Program-made: the position numbers and the translations under genes | Assembly (NCBI GenBank): GCA_013214275.1 | Contig: JABSPP010000010.1 | Location: forward strand, 1 to 19,580 | Direction: 5' to 3' | DNA length: 19,580 nt | From: Flavobacteriaceae bacterium | GTDB lineage: Bacteria; Bacteroidota; Bacteroidia; Flavobacteriales; Flavobacteriaceae | The notes under the pieces: model-generated | Seen by the model: only the letters and a program-made list of their open reading frames with translations | Told to the model about the DNA's origin: nothing | Databases searched by the model: none | In this document: positions 1 to 8,808 of the stretch, piece after piece | How positions within the stretch are numbered: the first letter of the stretch is position 1 | Layout of the letters: each line of letters starts with the position of its first letter

Positions 1-3
1 CGA

Positions 4-100
4 AGGGCGATAGACAAGGGTTGAATTCCCCAAGGTTTGCCTTGAAATGATTAAAAAAGTATCCTTTGAATACTTCGATTTGCCCCCAAGTAGTTTATTT
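4..100. repeat. Dispersed two-hairpin intergenic repeat, copy 1
   Basis: This stretch matches 15791-15890 in the same orientation along nearly its whole length, with shared blocks such as AGGGCGATAG, GAAATGATTAAAA and TCCTTTGAA. It contains two small hairpins: stem 31-35 with 40-44 (CAAGG/CCTTG) and stem 71-75 with 88-92 (TACTT/AAGTA). Between the two copies the stems change in a paired way while the flanks stay alike, so the fold appears to be kept. Paired subterminal hairpins about 40 bases apart resemble REP/BIME or IS200/IS605-derived palindromic elements; that assignment is inference. It begins close to the window edge and may extend beyond it. No protein is expected from it. Confidence 0.75.
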
Positions 101-230
101 TACTATCTATTACTGCGGGAGCAGTGTTTTTTCCACCGGATTGTTTAAAGATTTCTTTTTTTCTGTCTGTAATTTTTAAGAATCCGTCCTCATCCAGGTT
201 ACTAATAACTCCAGAGTATAAGTAACCATT
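96..230 (-). pseudogene. Remnant of an AMP-forming long-chain acyl-CoA synthetase
   Basis: About 45 residues read on the minus strand resemble the hinge region (motif A8 and after) of long-chain acyl-CoA synthetases. The stretch LDEDGFLKITDRKKEIFK is followed by SGGK.TAP.VI, which is the family pattern. The preceding family signature TGD reads SGV, so the conserved aspartate is lost. Similarity stops upstream near base 230 and downstream near base 96-100, exactly where the repeat begins; the last residues of the open frame are encoded by the repeat. The frame has no ATG (it opens with TTG at 254) and lacks the adenylation core and the C-terminal lysine region. It is best read as a fragment of a lost gene, not a functional protein. 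Bases 255-315 upstream of it show no recognisable feature. Confidence 0.6.
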
Positions 231-315
231 TCTGACGTTGAGTCGTTCTTTCAATATATTTTTTTGTGTTGATTTGAAAAGGAAACTCCAAACTATACTG
301 TTTGAAACAGAAAAA

Positions 316-342
316 AATGGATCTCAAAAATTGAGATCCATT
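316..342 (-). terminator. Intrinsic terminator of purL
   Basis: A perfect 12-base-pair stem (316-327 paired with 331-342) closes an AAA loop. Read on the minus strand the stem is followed by a run of seven T residues (plus-strand A run 310-316). It lies about 115 bases past the purL stop codon in the direction of transcription, with nothing else recognisable between. This is a typical rho-independent terminator. The T-run lies on the minus-strand side only, which supports termination of purL rather than of a plus-strand transcript. Confidence 0.85.
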
Positions 343-457
343 GTTATGGTAGTAATAAATTGTCCCCCTAAAACATTACCTACCAGTATTTAAGTAGCAA
401 ATGTAAATAAGTCTAGAGGAATAACTATAGGTATTTATACCTGTTTTTATGATTAAA

Positions 458-3400
458 TTAAATTTCTATTGTTTCAATCCATTTCCTAGCATTGACAAAT
501 GCTTCCAACCATGGAGAGACTTTGTCATTTCTTCCCTCTGGATAATAAGCCCAATTCCATTGAAAGGTGGATCTTTCGATGTGTGGCATGGTAACCAAAT
601 GACGTCCAGTCGCATCACACATCATAGCGGTATTGAAGCTGGATCCGTTCGGATTATGAGGATATTCTTCGTAAGAATATTTGGCAACAATATGGTATTG
701 GTCTTCTTTGAGGGGTAAGCTAAACTTGCCTTCACCATGAGAAATCCACACACCAAGGGTAGCCCCAGCTAAACTAGAGAGCATTACAGAATTATTTTCT
801 TGAATTTTTACTGATGTAAATGCACTTTCGTGTTTTCTAGAGTCGTTGAAGGTCATTTTTCCATGGACTGGATGGTCGGGATTGATCAGATCGAGCTCCA
901 TCCATAATTGGCAGCCATTACAGATTCCTACACTGAGCGTATCTTTGCGTTCAAAGAAATTTTTCAGGGCTTTATTTGCTCGATCATTGTATAGGAAGGC
1001 TCCAGCCCATCCTTTTGCTGATCCCAAGACGTCTGAGTTAGAAAAACCTCCAACAGCTCCTATAAACTGTATGTCTTCAAGTGTTTCTCGACCAGTGATC
1101 AAATCTGTCATGTGAACATCTTTGACATCGAATCCTGCAAGGAACATAGCATTGGCCATTTCACGTTCTGAGTTACTTCCTTTCTCTCTGATAATAGCGG
1201 CTTTAGGTCGATATTTTAAGTGATAAACCTCAGGGAGCTTCCCTGTGAAATGATTGGGAAATTTGAATTGTAGCGATTGATTTTTATAGTTTTGATATCG
1301 CTCTAGTGAAAGGTTTCCAGCGGTTTGTTGTTGATCGAGGAGGAAGGAGGTTCTATACCAAATATCTCTGTATTTAGAAACGGTCAAAGAGTAGTTCATG
1401 CTGTGGTTTTGAATATTTAATTGGTCGCTGTTTGTAACAATTCCAATTTTAACAGCATGAATGCCTTTATCAGTAAAAACTTTTTCTATAATATCGTCAT
1501 AAGATTGAATTACGACACCTGTATTTTCAGCAAATAGCATTTTGATACAGTCTTCCTCTTTTAACCCTGTAAGATCTAGATTAGCTCCTGTCTTTGGATG
1601 AGCAAAACACAATTCTAAAAGTGTTGTTATCAGTCCGCCTGACGCTACGTCATGTCCAGCTGCAATTTGTCCATTTTTTATGAGTTGCTGTATGGTATTG
1701 AATACTGTTTTTAAGTACTTAGCATCTTTAACTGTTGGAGTTTGATTTCCAATTTTATTGACAATCTGAGCAAAAGAGCTTCCTCCTAATTTAAAAGTAT
1801 CTTGAGAGATATTAATATAATAGATTGATCCAGCACTTTTCTTGAACACTGGCTCTACAATTTTGGTAATATCGTTACAATTTGCAGTTGCTGAAATAAT
1901 GACCGTCCCAGGAGAAATTACTTCTTCATTTGGATATTTTTGTTTCATTGATAACGAATCTTTACCCGTGGGAATGTTGATTCCCAGATCGATAGAGAAT
2001 TCTGAAACAGCTTTCACTGCTTTGTATAATCGTGCATCTTCACCTTCATTTCTGCATGGCCACATCCAGTTGGCTGATAAGGAAACGGATTTGAGTCCGT
2101 CTTTTAGTGGAGCCCAGACCATATTAGTTAAAGCTTCAGTGATCGAATTTCTACTTCCTGCGATAGGATTGATTAAACCAGAGATCGGGGAGTGTCCTAT
2201 ACTGGTAGCTACGCCTTCTTTTCCTGTATAATCTAGGGCAACTACTCCTAAATTATTTAAGGGTAGTTGCAACTGTCCTACACATTGTTGTTTGGCTACT
2301 TTTCCACCTACACACCGATCTACTTTATTTGTTAGCCAGTCTTTACAGGCAACAGCTTCTAGTTGTAATACTTTCGAGAGGTAGGTTTCTAGGAGTTGCC
2401 AATTGAAGCTGACAGGATCGTAGTTCCTGTTTGCAGTACGGTCATTCATCACAGTTTTAGGTGAGGAGCCAAACATATCTTCCAATGCTAAATCCATTGG
2501 TTTATTGCCTGTTTTTGAGGATTGAAAGGTAAATCTATGATCTCCTGTTACATGTCCCACTTGATAGATGGGCGAGCGCTCTCTATGGGCAATTTTTTGC
2601 AGTGTTTCCAGATGTGCTTCGGAAATAACCAATCCCATTCGTTCTTGAGATTCATTTCCTATAATTTCTTTGTCGGAAAGGGTAGGATCGCCAATAGGAA
2701 GTTGATTTAAATCAATTTTTCCTCCAGTTTCTTCTACTAGTTCAGAAAGGCAATTTAGGTGTCCGCCTGCACCGTGGTCGTGAATAGAAACAATAAAATT
2801 TTCCTCATTTTCAACCATTCCGCGAACAGCATTGGCAGCTCTCTTCTGCATTTCTGGATTGGAGCGTTGAACAGCATTCAGCTCGATTCCTGTTGAAAAT
2901 TCTCCTGTATCTGCTGAGGAAACTGCTGCTCCACCCATTCCAATGCGGTAATTGTCTCCTCCTAAAATTACAATTTTATCGCCTTTTTTTGGGGTTTCTT
3001 TTTGTGCTTGAGACGCTTTACCATACCCAATGCCACCAGCCAACATAATAACTTTGTCAAACCCAAGTTTACGTGCATCTTCTTCGTGTTCAAATGTGAA
3101 TACAGAACCTGTGATTAGGGGTTGTCCAAATTTGTTTCCAAAATCAGAGGCACCATTGGATGCTTTGATCAGGATATCCATAGGAGTTTGGTATAGCCAC
3201 TGTCGTTCTTTTAAGTTCTCCCAAGAGCGGTTGTTTTCTAGTCGAGAATATGATGTCATATAAACTGCTGTTCCTGCTAAAGGAATAGATCCTTTTCCTC
3301 CTGCTAGCCGGTCTCGAATTTCTCCTCCAGAGCCTGTTGCAGCTCCGTTAAAAGGTTCTACAGTTGTAGGGAAATTGTGGGTTTCTGCTTTTAATGAAAT

Positions 3401-4123
3401 GACCGACTGAAACTCTTTTGTTTCGTAAAAGTCAGGGATATCTGAGCGTTTTGGAGCAAATTGTACGATTTTTGGGCCTTTGATAAAGGCAACATTGTCT
3501 TTGTAGGCAGAGACAATATCGTTGGGGTTTTGCTTGGATGTCTCTTTGATCATCTTGAATAGGGAGGAGGGCTGCTCCTCTCCGTCAATCACAAAGGTTC
3601 CGTTAAAGATTTTGTGTCGGCAATGCTCTGAGTTTACTTGTGAGAATCCAAATACTTCAGAATCGGTTAGTTTTCGACCAATGCGTTTGGAGAGTTTGTC
3701 TAAATAGGAGACTTCTTCATCGCTTAGAGCCAGTCCTTCTTGAGTATTGTAGGTGGCAATATCATCAATCTCTGTGCTAGGTTCTGGCTGTATATTGATG
3801 GTAAATGTTTCTTGATTTAATCCATTAAATTTCTGTAGAATCATTGGATCGAAGCCTGTAAAGTCTTTTGTTGTTGCTTGAAATTCTTCGATTCTTAAAA
3901 TTCCACTAATGCCCATGTTTTGGGTAATTTCAACAGCATTGGTGCTCCATGGTGAGATCATTGCTGCTCTAGGGCCAATAAAAAAGGCGCCAAGAGACGC
4001 CGCATTGATTTTCTTTTGATTGCCAAAGAGCCATGTTAATTTTGAAATGTCCTTTGATGAGAGTTCTTCGTCTGTTTGAATTGCAAATACCTTGTCATTT
4101 TCATTTCCAAAGAAGTGGATCAT
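458..4123 (-). CDS. purL: Phosphoribosylformylglycinamidine synthase (FGAM synthetase), single-chain form
   Basis: Catalyses the glutamine- and ATP-dependent conversion of FGAR to FGAM, the fourth step of de novo purine synthesis, in the cytoplasm. The 1221-residue chain has the full single-chain layout: N-terminal PurS-like part, linker, two AIRS-type synthetase halves and a C-terminal class I glutamine amidotransferase domain. Visible motifs (numbered from this start) are NSEHCRHKIFNG near 164-175, ETHNFPT near 247-253, GAATGSGGEIRD near 260-271, DHGAGG and GKDSLSMK further on, the nucleophile in GICNGCQL (Cys 1071), and His 1181 and Glu 1183 in MPHIER. The frame is open upstream to 4222, with ATG codons at 4186 and 4123. 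I chose 4123 because related proteins begin MIHFFGN and the preceding 33 residues look non-coding. It is followed by a strong terminator and has no close neighbour, so it is probably monocistronic. Nothing appears broken. Confidence 0.97.
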   Translation of the reverse strand: MIHFFGNENDKVFAIQTDEELSSKDISKLTWLFGNQKKINAASLGAFFIGPRAAMISPWSTNAVEITQNMGISGILRIEEFQATTKDFTGFDPMILQKFNGLNQETFTINIQPEPSTEIDDIATYNTQEGLALSDEEVSYLDKLSKRIGRKLTDSEVFGFSQVNSEHCRHKIFNGTFVIDGEEQPSSLFKMIKETSKQNPNDIVSAYKDNVAFIKGPKIVQFAPKRSDIPDFYETKEFQSVISLKAETHNFPTTVEPFNGAATGSGGEIRDRLAGGKGSIPLAGTAVYMTSYSRLENNRSWENLKERQWLYQTPMDILIKASNGASDFGNKFGQPLITGSVFTFEHEEDARKLGFDKVIMLAGGIGYGKASQAQKETPKKGDKIVILGGDNYRIGMGGAAVSSADTGEFSTGIELNAVQRSNPEMQKRAANAVRGMVENEENFIVSIHDHGAGGHLNCLSELVEETGGKIDLNQLPIGDPTLSDKEIIGNESQERMGLVISEAHLETLQKIAHRERSPIYQVGHVTGDHRFTFQSSKTGNKPMDLALEDMFGSSPKTVMNDRTANRNYDPVSFNWQLLETYLSKVLQLEAVACKDWLTNKVDRCVGGKVAKQQCVGQLQLPLNNLGVVALDYTGKEGVATSIGHSPISGLINPIAGSRNSITEALTNMVWAPLKDGLKSVSLSANWMWPCRNEGEDARLYKAVKAVSEFSIDLGINIPTGKDSLSMKQKYPNEEVISPGTVIISATANCNDITKIVEPVFKKSAGSIYYINISQDTFKLGGSSFAQIVNKIGNQTPTVKDAKYLKTVFNTIQQLIKNGQIAAGHDVASGGLITTLLELCFAHPKTGANLDLTGLKEEDCIKMLFAENTGVVIQSYDDIIEKVFTDKGIHAVKIGIVTNSDQLNIQNHSMNYSLTVSKYRDIWYRTSFLLDQQQTAGNLSLERYQNYKNQSLQFKFPNHFTGKLPEVYHLKYRPKAAIIREKGSNSEREMANAMFLAGFDVKDVHMTDLITGRETLEDIQFIGAVGGFSNSDVLGSAKGWAGAFLYNDRANKALKNFFERKDTLSVGICNGCQLWMELDLINPDHPVHGKMTFNDSRKHESAFTSVKIQENNSVMLSSLAGATLGVWISHGEGKFSLPLKEDQYHIVAKYSYEEYPHNPNGSSFNTAMMCDATGRHLVTMPHIERSTFQWNWAYYPEGRNDKVSPWLEAFVNARKWIETIEI

Positions 4124-4275
4124 TTTTAACGAATTAGAATGTTCATGTTTGGGTATAAAATTAAAATTTTCGATTGTATTTTTCATCGATGGTTGATAGT
4201 TTTTTTTGACTTTATAAAGCATTTATTAACAATCATTCTGTTGATGCTGGTTTCTGCTTTATCAATGTAATGATA

Positions 4276-4378
4276 TGGTCTTTTTAGTGCTGCGTTAGTG
4301 ATAACAGCGGCATCCTTTTTTGTCCTGATAAGGCAAAAAAGATATAGCGGATAGCACGACCCGAAGGGGAACGCCCTC
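4276..4378 (-). other. Structured intergenic element, possible RNA or flavobacterial repeat
   Basis: The gap between purL and rsmB (4124-4573) holds a compact structured stretch. In plus-strand coordinates: a branched stem at 4289-4308 (GCT with AGC, then GTTA with TAAC); a 10-pair hairpin 4315-4325 with 4332-4341, with one bulged base at 4323 and a TGATAA loop; and 4361-4366, which reads C-TTCG-G on the minus strand, the very stable UUCG tetraloop. The tetraloop is the reason for choosing the minus strand. From memory, similar GC-rich blocks (GGTCG.GCTATCCGC and ATGCCGC flanking a variable A/T hairpin) recur between genes in many Flavobacteriia; this could not be checked. It lies about 150 bases before the purL start, so a leader role is possible but unsupported. 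The rest of the gap, 4381-4573 and 4124-4275, shows no promoter or gene I can defend. Confidence 0.5.
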
Positions 4379-4573
4379 ATGTAAAAGATTCTAATTCAAT
4401 TACTTTTTTATCATTTGTTTGTGTTTTATAAATGGCTGCACGATCGTTATAAGATGAGGCATTGTAAACATCTGCTCAGTCTATTTATCTGTTGTATTGT
4501 GTCATTTTCTGAACTGCAGATCTGTATCATTATTTTATCTATGTGATTTCAGAAGTTGATTTGATTCGTTTTT

Positions 4574-5785
4574 TTAGATTTTCTGCATTAGGGCCATATA
4601 AAAACCATCAAATCCTGATTTGTGTGCTAGTATCTTTTGATCTTTTAATAAAGTAAATTCTTTTCCTTCATTTGAGGTGAGGAATTTATTAACTTGATGT
4701 TGGTTTTCGGAGGGCAGAATAGAACAGGTGGCATAGACTAACTTTCCACCAGATTTTACCATCTTTGAATATTGTTGAAGAATTTGTTGTTGTACTTCTT
4801 TAACCTGATCGATAAATTGTGGTTGTAGTTTCCATTTAGAGTCAGGATTTCTACGCAATACACCTAGCCCCGAGCAGGGAGCATCTATTAAAACACGGTC
4901 TGCTTTGCCATAGAGTTTTTTGATAGGTTTTGTTGAGTCAATCACGCGCGTATCTACATTGAAAACTTTATTTCTTTTTGCACGTATTTTCAATTTTTTT
5001 AGTTTACTTTCATAGATGTCCATGGCAATGATTTGCCCCTTATTCTTCATCAAAGAGGCAATATGCAAGGTTTTTCCTCCTGCGCCAGCGCAAGTATCTA
5101 CGACTTTCATCCCTGGTTCTACCTCTAAATACTGAGCGACGAGTTGTGAGGATGCATCTTGAACTTCAAAAAAACCTTGTTTAAAGGCATTGGTTTTGAA
5201 TACATTTGCTCGTTCTGTCAGTTTTAAGGCGCTGTTATAGCCTACTATTTGTTCGGTATGAATATCTTCTTTAGAAAGTAGCTTTTGTAGTTGTTCTATG
5301 GTGATGTTTAAGGTATTTGTTCGGAGGATGACTTCGGCTTGTTTGTTTAAGGCTGCTAATTCCTTGTCCCAGATATCTTTTCCCAGTTCTTTTAAACATA
5401 TGTCATCCATCCAATCGGGAATGGATTCTCTTAGTTTCCTGACTTTAGAGAGTTCGTCAAACCGTCCTTTGATACGTCGTTTAGGAGTGGGTTCTATCTG
5501 CTTCCATTCGGGCAATTGAATTCCGCGTAGAACACACCAAACTGAAAAGAGTCGCCATAGATTTGGACGACTGAAAGGAGCTTTTACCTCTGCAATCTCG
5601 GCATATAGGCGTTTCCAACGAACAATCTCATAGATGGTTTCAGCAACAAATCTTCGATCTCTACTGCCCCATCTTTTGTCTCTTTTTAGGGCTTTTTCTA
5701 CCGCCTTATCTGCATAAATGTCATCATTAAAGATTTCATGCAAGCTGTCTATCACTGTAAATACGAGGTTTCTGTGGAGTCTCAC
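4574..5785 (-). CDS. rsmB: 16S rRNA (cytosine-C5) methyltransferase, RsmB/Sun type
   Basis: A SAM-dependent RNA m5C methyltransferase that by family should modify C967 of 16S rRNA (E. coli numbering). Of 403 residues, about 1-130 form the NusB-like RNA-binding part that distinguishes RsmB from other m5C enzymes. The Rossmann domain has FFEVQDASSQL (205-215), the SAM-binding DTCAGAGGKT (230-239), the motif IV cysteine in DAPCSG (Cys 304) and the catalytic motif VI cysteine in YATCSI (Cys 354). Both cysteines needed for the covalent mechanism are present. Translation begins at GTG (5785): homologues start MRLHRNL, the N-terminal domain cannot be shortened, and no in-frame ATG lies upstream. Only 30 bases separate it from the stop codon of the upstream usher-like gene, so read-through from that locus is possible, although the functions look unrelated. 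Confidence 0.93.
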   Translation of the reverse strand: MRLHRNLVFTVIDSLHEIFNDDIYADKAVEKALKRDKRWGSRDRRFVAETIYEIVRWKRLYAEIAEVKAPFSRPNLWRLFSVWCVLRGIQLPEWKQIEPTPKRRIKGRFDELSKVRKLRESIPDWMDDICLKELGKDIWDKELAALNKQAEVILRTNTLNITIEQLQKLLSKEDIHTEQIVGYNSALKLTERANVFKTNAFKQGFFEVQDASSQLVAQYLEVEPGMKVVDTCAGAGGKTLHIASLMKNKGQIIAMDIYESKLKKLKIRAKRNKVFNVDTRVIDSTKPIKKLYGKADRVLIDAPCSGLGVLRRNPDSKWKLQPQFIDQVKEVQQQILQQYSKMVKSGGKLVYATCSILPSENQHQVNKFLTSNEGKEFTLLKDQKILAHKSGFDGFYMALMQKI

Positions 5786-5815
5786 TGTGAAGTTTTCTGA
5801 AATACGAAAATAGGA

Positions 5816-8803
5816 TTAATTTTTCTGTTTAGTGAAGTCTTTAAAAATTACTTTTCTTCGTTTTTCTACAATATAAAAAGAGAGGTAGGCTGCATCTTGA
5901 TTATTCCTTAGCTTAACAGATAAATTATTTCTTGTAATCATAAATCGATCACCTAGAATTCCTTCATCCATGGTAATTGTGTATTGACCAAACGGCAGGT
6001 AAAACTCAAATTGTCCTTTTGAATTGGTTAATGCATTGTAAACTTTACCGTCATTTGTAGCACTAATTTTTATTCGGGATAAATCTAGTGGTTTCTCATC
6101 ACTCACCGCAATCTTCTGACGATCTATAATTACGTCTCCATAAACCTTTATCCCCCGAACAAACGGAATGTATGTGATACCATCTGTGTTGATAGGAATA
6201 GAATCTTTTACATTAGGGAACCATCCGTTTAATTCTTCCAGCGATAATACTTCTAGTCTATATGTATCAAATTTTAGATTTTTCATAGAAGCCTCTCCAT
6301 CAAAGTTGGTGATGACTTCGTTTTTATTCAGTTTAATTACAATATTTTGGAGGCTAGTTTCGTCTTTCTCTTTGATGCCATTTCCGTTTACATCCAGAAA
6401 AGAAATTAATTTAGTCGATGCAGCGATCTTTTCTGTAAATGGGAGAGGGATTCCAAACTCTTTTCTCAAGTTAAAGTTAAGATTAAAATTACTGTTCACA
6501 CTAGGGCCACTACTTATTTGGTTTGGATTGTTGGGATTATTAATGTCAAAAATAGAGCTGAAATCACTTGTTGTATAGATGTAGTTGGTACTGATACCAA
6601 ATCTCCATCCAGAATCAGTGAAATAAAACAATTGGGGGAACAGGCTAAAGGTGTGGTTTTTAAAAATATTATTGAAACTGTAGATTAGATTCGACTCTAG
6701 GGTAAAGTGTCTGTCTTTAAAAAGATATTGATTTTGAAGCGATAGTCTAATAGATTGTGGGGTCGTATATGCACTTTGATTTTGCTGAGATGAGATGGAT
6801 GAAAATGTTCCTAAGTTGTACCTCGCTGTGAGATTCCACGTTCTGTAACGAAGTAAACTATTGGCTTCAAAACTAAAATATTCTTTAGGATCAATTTGAT
6901 TTTTTGGTTTGGCATACCCTGCTCTTAAGAAGACCGATGAAAGCAAATTTTCATCCATGTTAAACAAGGCGTATCTAAAACTTAATCCTCTAATCACGAA
7001 TGAATTATTTGGGAAGTCTCTATATTCATAGAAAATACCAGGCTGATATGACCCTGATTGTGTTTTTTTAGAAAAAGTCACATTCGTAAAAAAATTCTCT
7101 TGACTGTACTGAAACAAGTTAGTACTATTACTATAAACACTTATTTTTTGATAATTTCCTAAAAATATACTTTCCCAGTCTTTGGAGATATCGTAGGACA
7201 ATCGTTGGTTAAAGAACATTCGCTCATTTGTACCATTGCTAAAATTACGATCGTTGAATCTAAAACTAAAATAAGATATCAACTTTTTTTTGAGTAAAGA
7301 AGTTCCATAATTTGCTCCTACAAGGAAACCATTGTTGCTAATTTCATTGCCGTTATTTTCAAATTTTGAACGATTATAACCTCCCAATAGTGAGAGGTTA
7401 TGAATGTCTAAAAACCTTACAGAAGGTTGAACAGAAATGATGGTAGATTTTCTATTGACAAAATTATTACTATTTCTACCGATTGCAGCATTTAGCCGAA
7501 TATTTTCATCATATTTCATACGATACCAACTTCCGTAGCTAATGATGCTATTGTTGTCGTTGAACAATCCATTTGAGCTTGTATAGAAGGCTCCAACTAG
7601 ATGCTTTTCATTAAAACGGTATGTGGTTTTGAATCCTTTCCCGATAGAAGAGGCACCAATCATTTCTCCATTTACTTGTCCTATTTCTATGGTTTTTTTT
7701 TGATCAAAATAACCAACATACCATGGAGCATTTTTGAAGACATTATTAGTAAAAAAACTATTACTGTAATTTAGTTGGGTAAAATAAACTAGGTTCGAAT
7801 TTTCATCTAACTGCTTAAATCCTTGAAGATTGAGGGATAAGAAAGTTCTGTTGTCTAAAATATTTTGAGCATTTAAATCAACAATCATAGGTAGGTGATC
7901 ATATCCGAAACGATTTACTTCAACTTCATTTGGTAATTTCACAAAGTTGACTTTAGTTCTTCTCTTGGATGAGTTGTTTTGAACTTTTGTTGGCTCACTA
8001 CTATTTATAAATAAAACCCTTGTAATTCTTTGTCTATTGTTTACAGGAGAAAAGTTATTAATTGAAATTCTTTTTTTGTTTCTTTCATTAAAAACAGTGG
8101 CAATAGCTCTATAGGAAAACTCTTTTTGTTCATTGGCTTTGAGGGTAAAAGTTTGACTCAAATCTTTGATTGGCTGAGACAGTGAATCTGCGATGATCAG
8201 ATCTTTTCTTGGGATGGTAAAATTGAAAAAAACATCTTGATTATAGTTACCATTATTTTCGATAGAAAAATGAAATTGTCTTTCATTTTCATCATTTTTG
8301 AAATAGAATGTGGTATTGTTTTCTAATCCTATTCCCCATGCAACTTTCTTTACGGTATTGAGTGTGAAAAAATTATTTCCAATTTGTTGCCCATCTTTAT
8401 TAATGACAAATGCATTGATTACGATTTCTGTATTTCCACTAATTTTCTTTGATGGCGAAATGATGATGGGTACAATCATTGTATCTTTAGGTTGAACCCT
8501 ATACACTTTGTCGATGTCGTCAATCCGTGTCCATTTGTTTGGAAAGGTCAAGTCAACTACAAAATCAATGGCAAGTTCACCATGGTTAACTACCTTCAGT
8601 ACATTAGAAATAATGCTTGATTCTTCCAGTTTAAAACTAGATTTTGTAAATTTTGTAGATATATCTCCAAATCGGACAAACGGGATACTGTCTTTTTGCT
8701 CTGGATTTGGTTTTTTTTGTGAAAAGGTGAGTTGGTTGCTTATTAGAAAAATCAATAAGCAAGCGTAAAAATGAGGGCATGGTTGGGATAAATAACTTTT
8801 CAA
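5816..8803 (-). CDS. Usher-like outer-membrane barrel protein with Ig-like and C-terminal beta-sandwich domains
   Basis: A 995-residue exported protein with a signal peptide (about 1-29, ending TFSQ). Residues about 40-150 and 155-270 look like two Ig-like domains. Residues about 300-790 are rich in alternating aromatic strands, asparagine-rich turns and amphipathic repeats, typical of a large beta-barrel and close in size to the barrel of fimbrial ushers. A calcium-loop-like motif DVNGNGIKEKDE (804-815) opens an SdrD-B/CnaB-like domain (about 800-880), followed by a second carboxypeptidase-regulatory-like domain (about 885-980, LPFGQYTITMD near 936-946). The two C-terminal domains, a segment YRLEV...INTDG..YIPFVRG resembling an usher C-terminal domain, and the genes upstream suggest a secretion pore for the neighbouring subunits. 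I see no obvious plug domain inside the barrel. The start is TTG (8803), 5 bases after the stop of the subunit 2 gene; no ATG precedes the signal peptide. It could instead be a large barrel anchor with another role. Confidence 0.6.
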   Translation of the reverse strand: MKSYLSQPCPHFYACLLIFLISNQLTFSQKKPNPEQKDSIPFVRFGDISTKFTKSSFKLEESSIISNVLKVVNHGELAIDFVVDLTFPNKWTRIDDIDKVYRVQPKDTMIVPIIISPSKKISGNTEIVINAFVINKDGQQIGNNFFTLNTVKKVAWGIGLENNTTFYFKNDENERQFHFSIENNGNYNQDVFFNFTIPRKDLIIADSLSQPIKDLSQTFTLKANEQKEFSYRAIATVFNERNKKRISINNFSPVNNRQRITRVLFINSSEPTKVQNNSSKRRTKVNFVKLPNEVEVNRFGYDHLPMIVDLNAQNILDNRTFLSLNLQGFKQLDENSNLVYFTQLNYSNSFFTNNVFKNAPWYVGYFDQKKTIEIGQVNGEMIGASSIGKGFKTTYRFNEKHLVGAFYTSSNGLFNDNNSIISYGSWYRMKYDENIRLNAAIGRNSNNFVNRKSTIISVQPSVRFLDIHNLSLLGGYNRSKFENNGNEISNNGFLVGANYGTSLLKKKLISYFSFRFNDRNFSNGTNERMFFNQRLSYDISKDWESIFLGNYQKISVYSNSTNLFQYSQENFFTNVTFSKKTQSGSYQPGIFYEYRDFPNNSFVIRGLSFRYALFNMDENLLSSVFLRAGYAKPKNQIDPKEYFSFEANSLLRYRTWNLTARYNLGTFSSISSQQNQSAYTTPQSIRLSLQNQYLFKDRHFTLESNLIYSFNNIFKNHTFSLFPQLFYFTDSGWRFGISTNYIYTTSDFSSIFDINNPNNPNQISSGPSVNSNFNLNFNLRKEFGIPLPFTEKIAASTKLISFLDVNGNGIKEKDETSLQNIVIKLNKNEVITNFDGEASMKNLKFDTYRLEVLSLEELNGWFPNVKDSIPINTDGITYIPFVRGIKVYGDVIIDRQKIAVSDEKPLDLSRIKISATNDGKVYNALTNSKGQFEFYLPFGQYTITMDEGILGDRFMITRNNLSVKLRNNQDAAYLSFYIVEKRRKVIFKDFTKQKN

Positions 8804-8808
8804 TGTGA

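Noticed and set aside
1842..2231. Plus-strand open frames of 60-136 codons across purL and the usher-like gene
   Set aside because: They are antisense to well-supported coding sequence, have no homology-like features and no promoter or ribosome site.
4124..4222. Longer PurL N-terminus starting at 4222 or 4186
   Set aside because: The extra residues are AT-driven and unlike the family; homologues start MIHFFGN, encoded from 4123.
4124..4378. Purine riboswitch in the purL leader
   Set aside because: I find no three-way junction core of the purine or PRPP/ZTP type, and the element looks like a general intergenic repeat.
4183..4380. 65-codon minus-strand open frame overlapping the purL upstream region
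   Set aside because: It runs through the hairpins of the structured intergenic element and its sequence looks like a translated non-coding repeat; no domain or signal is visible.
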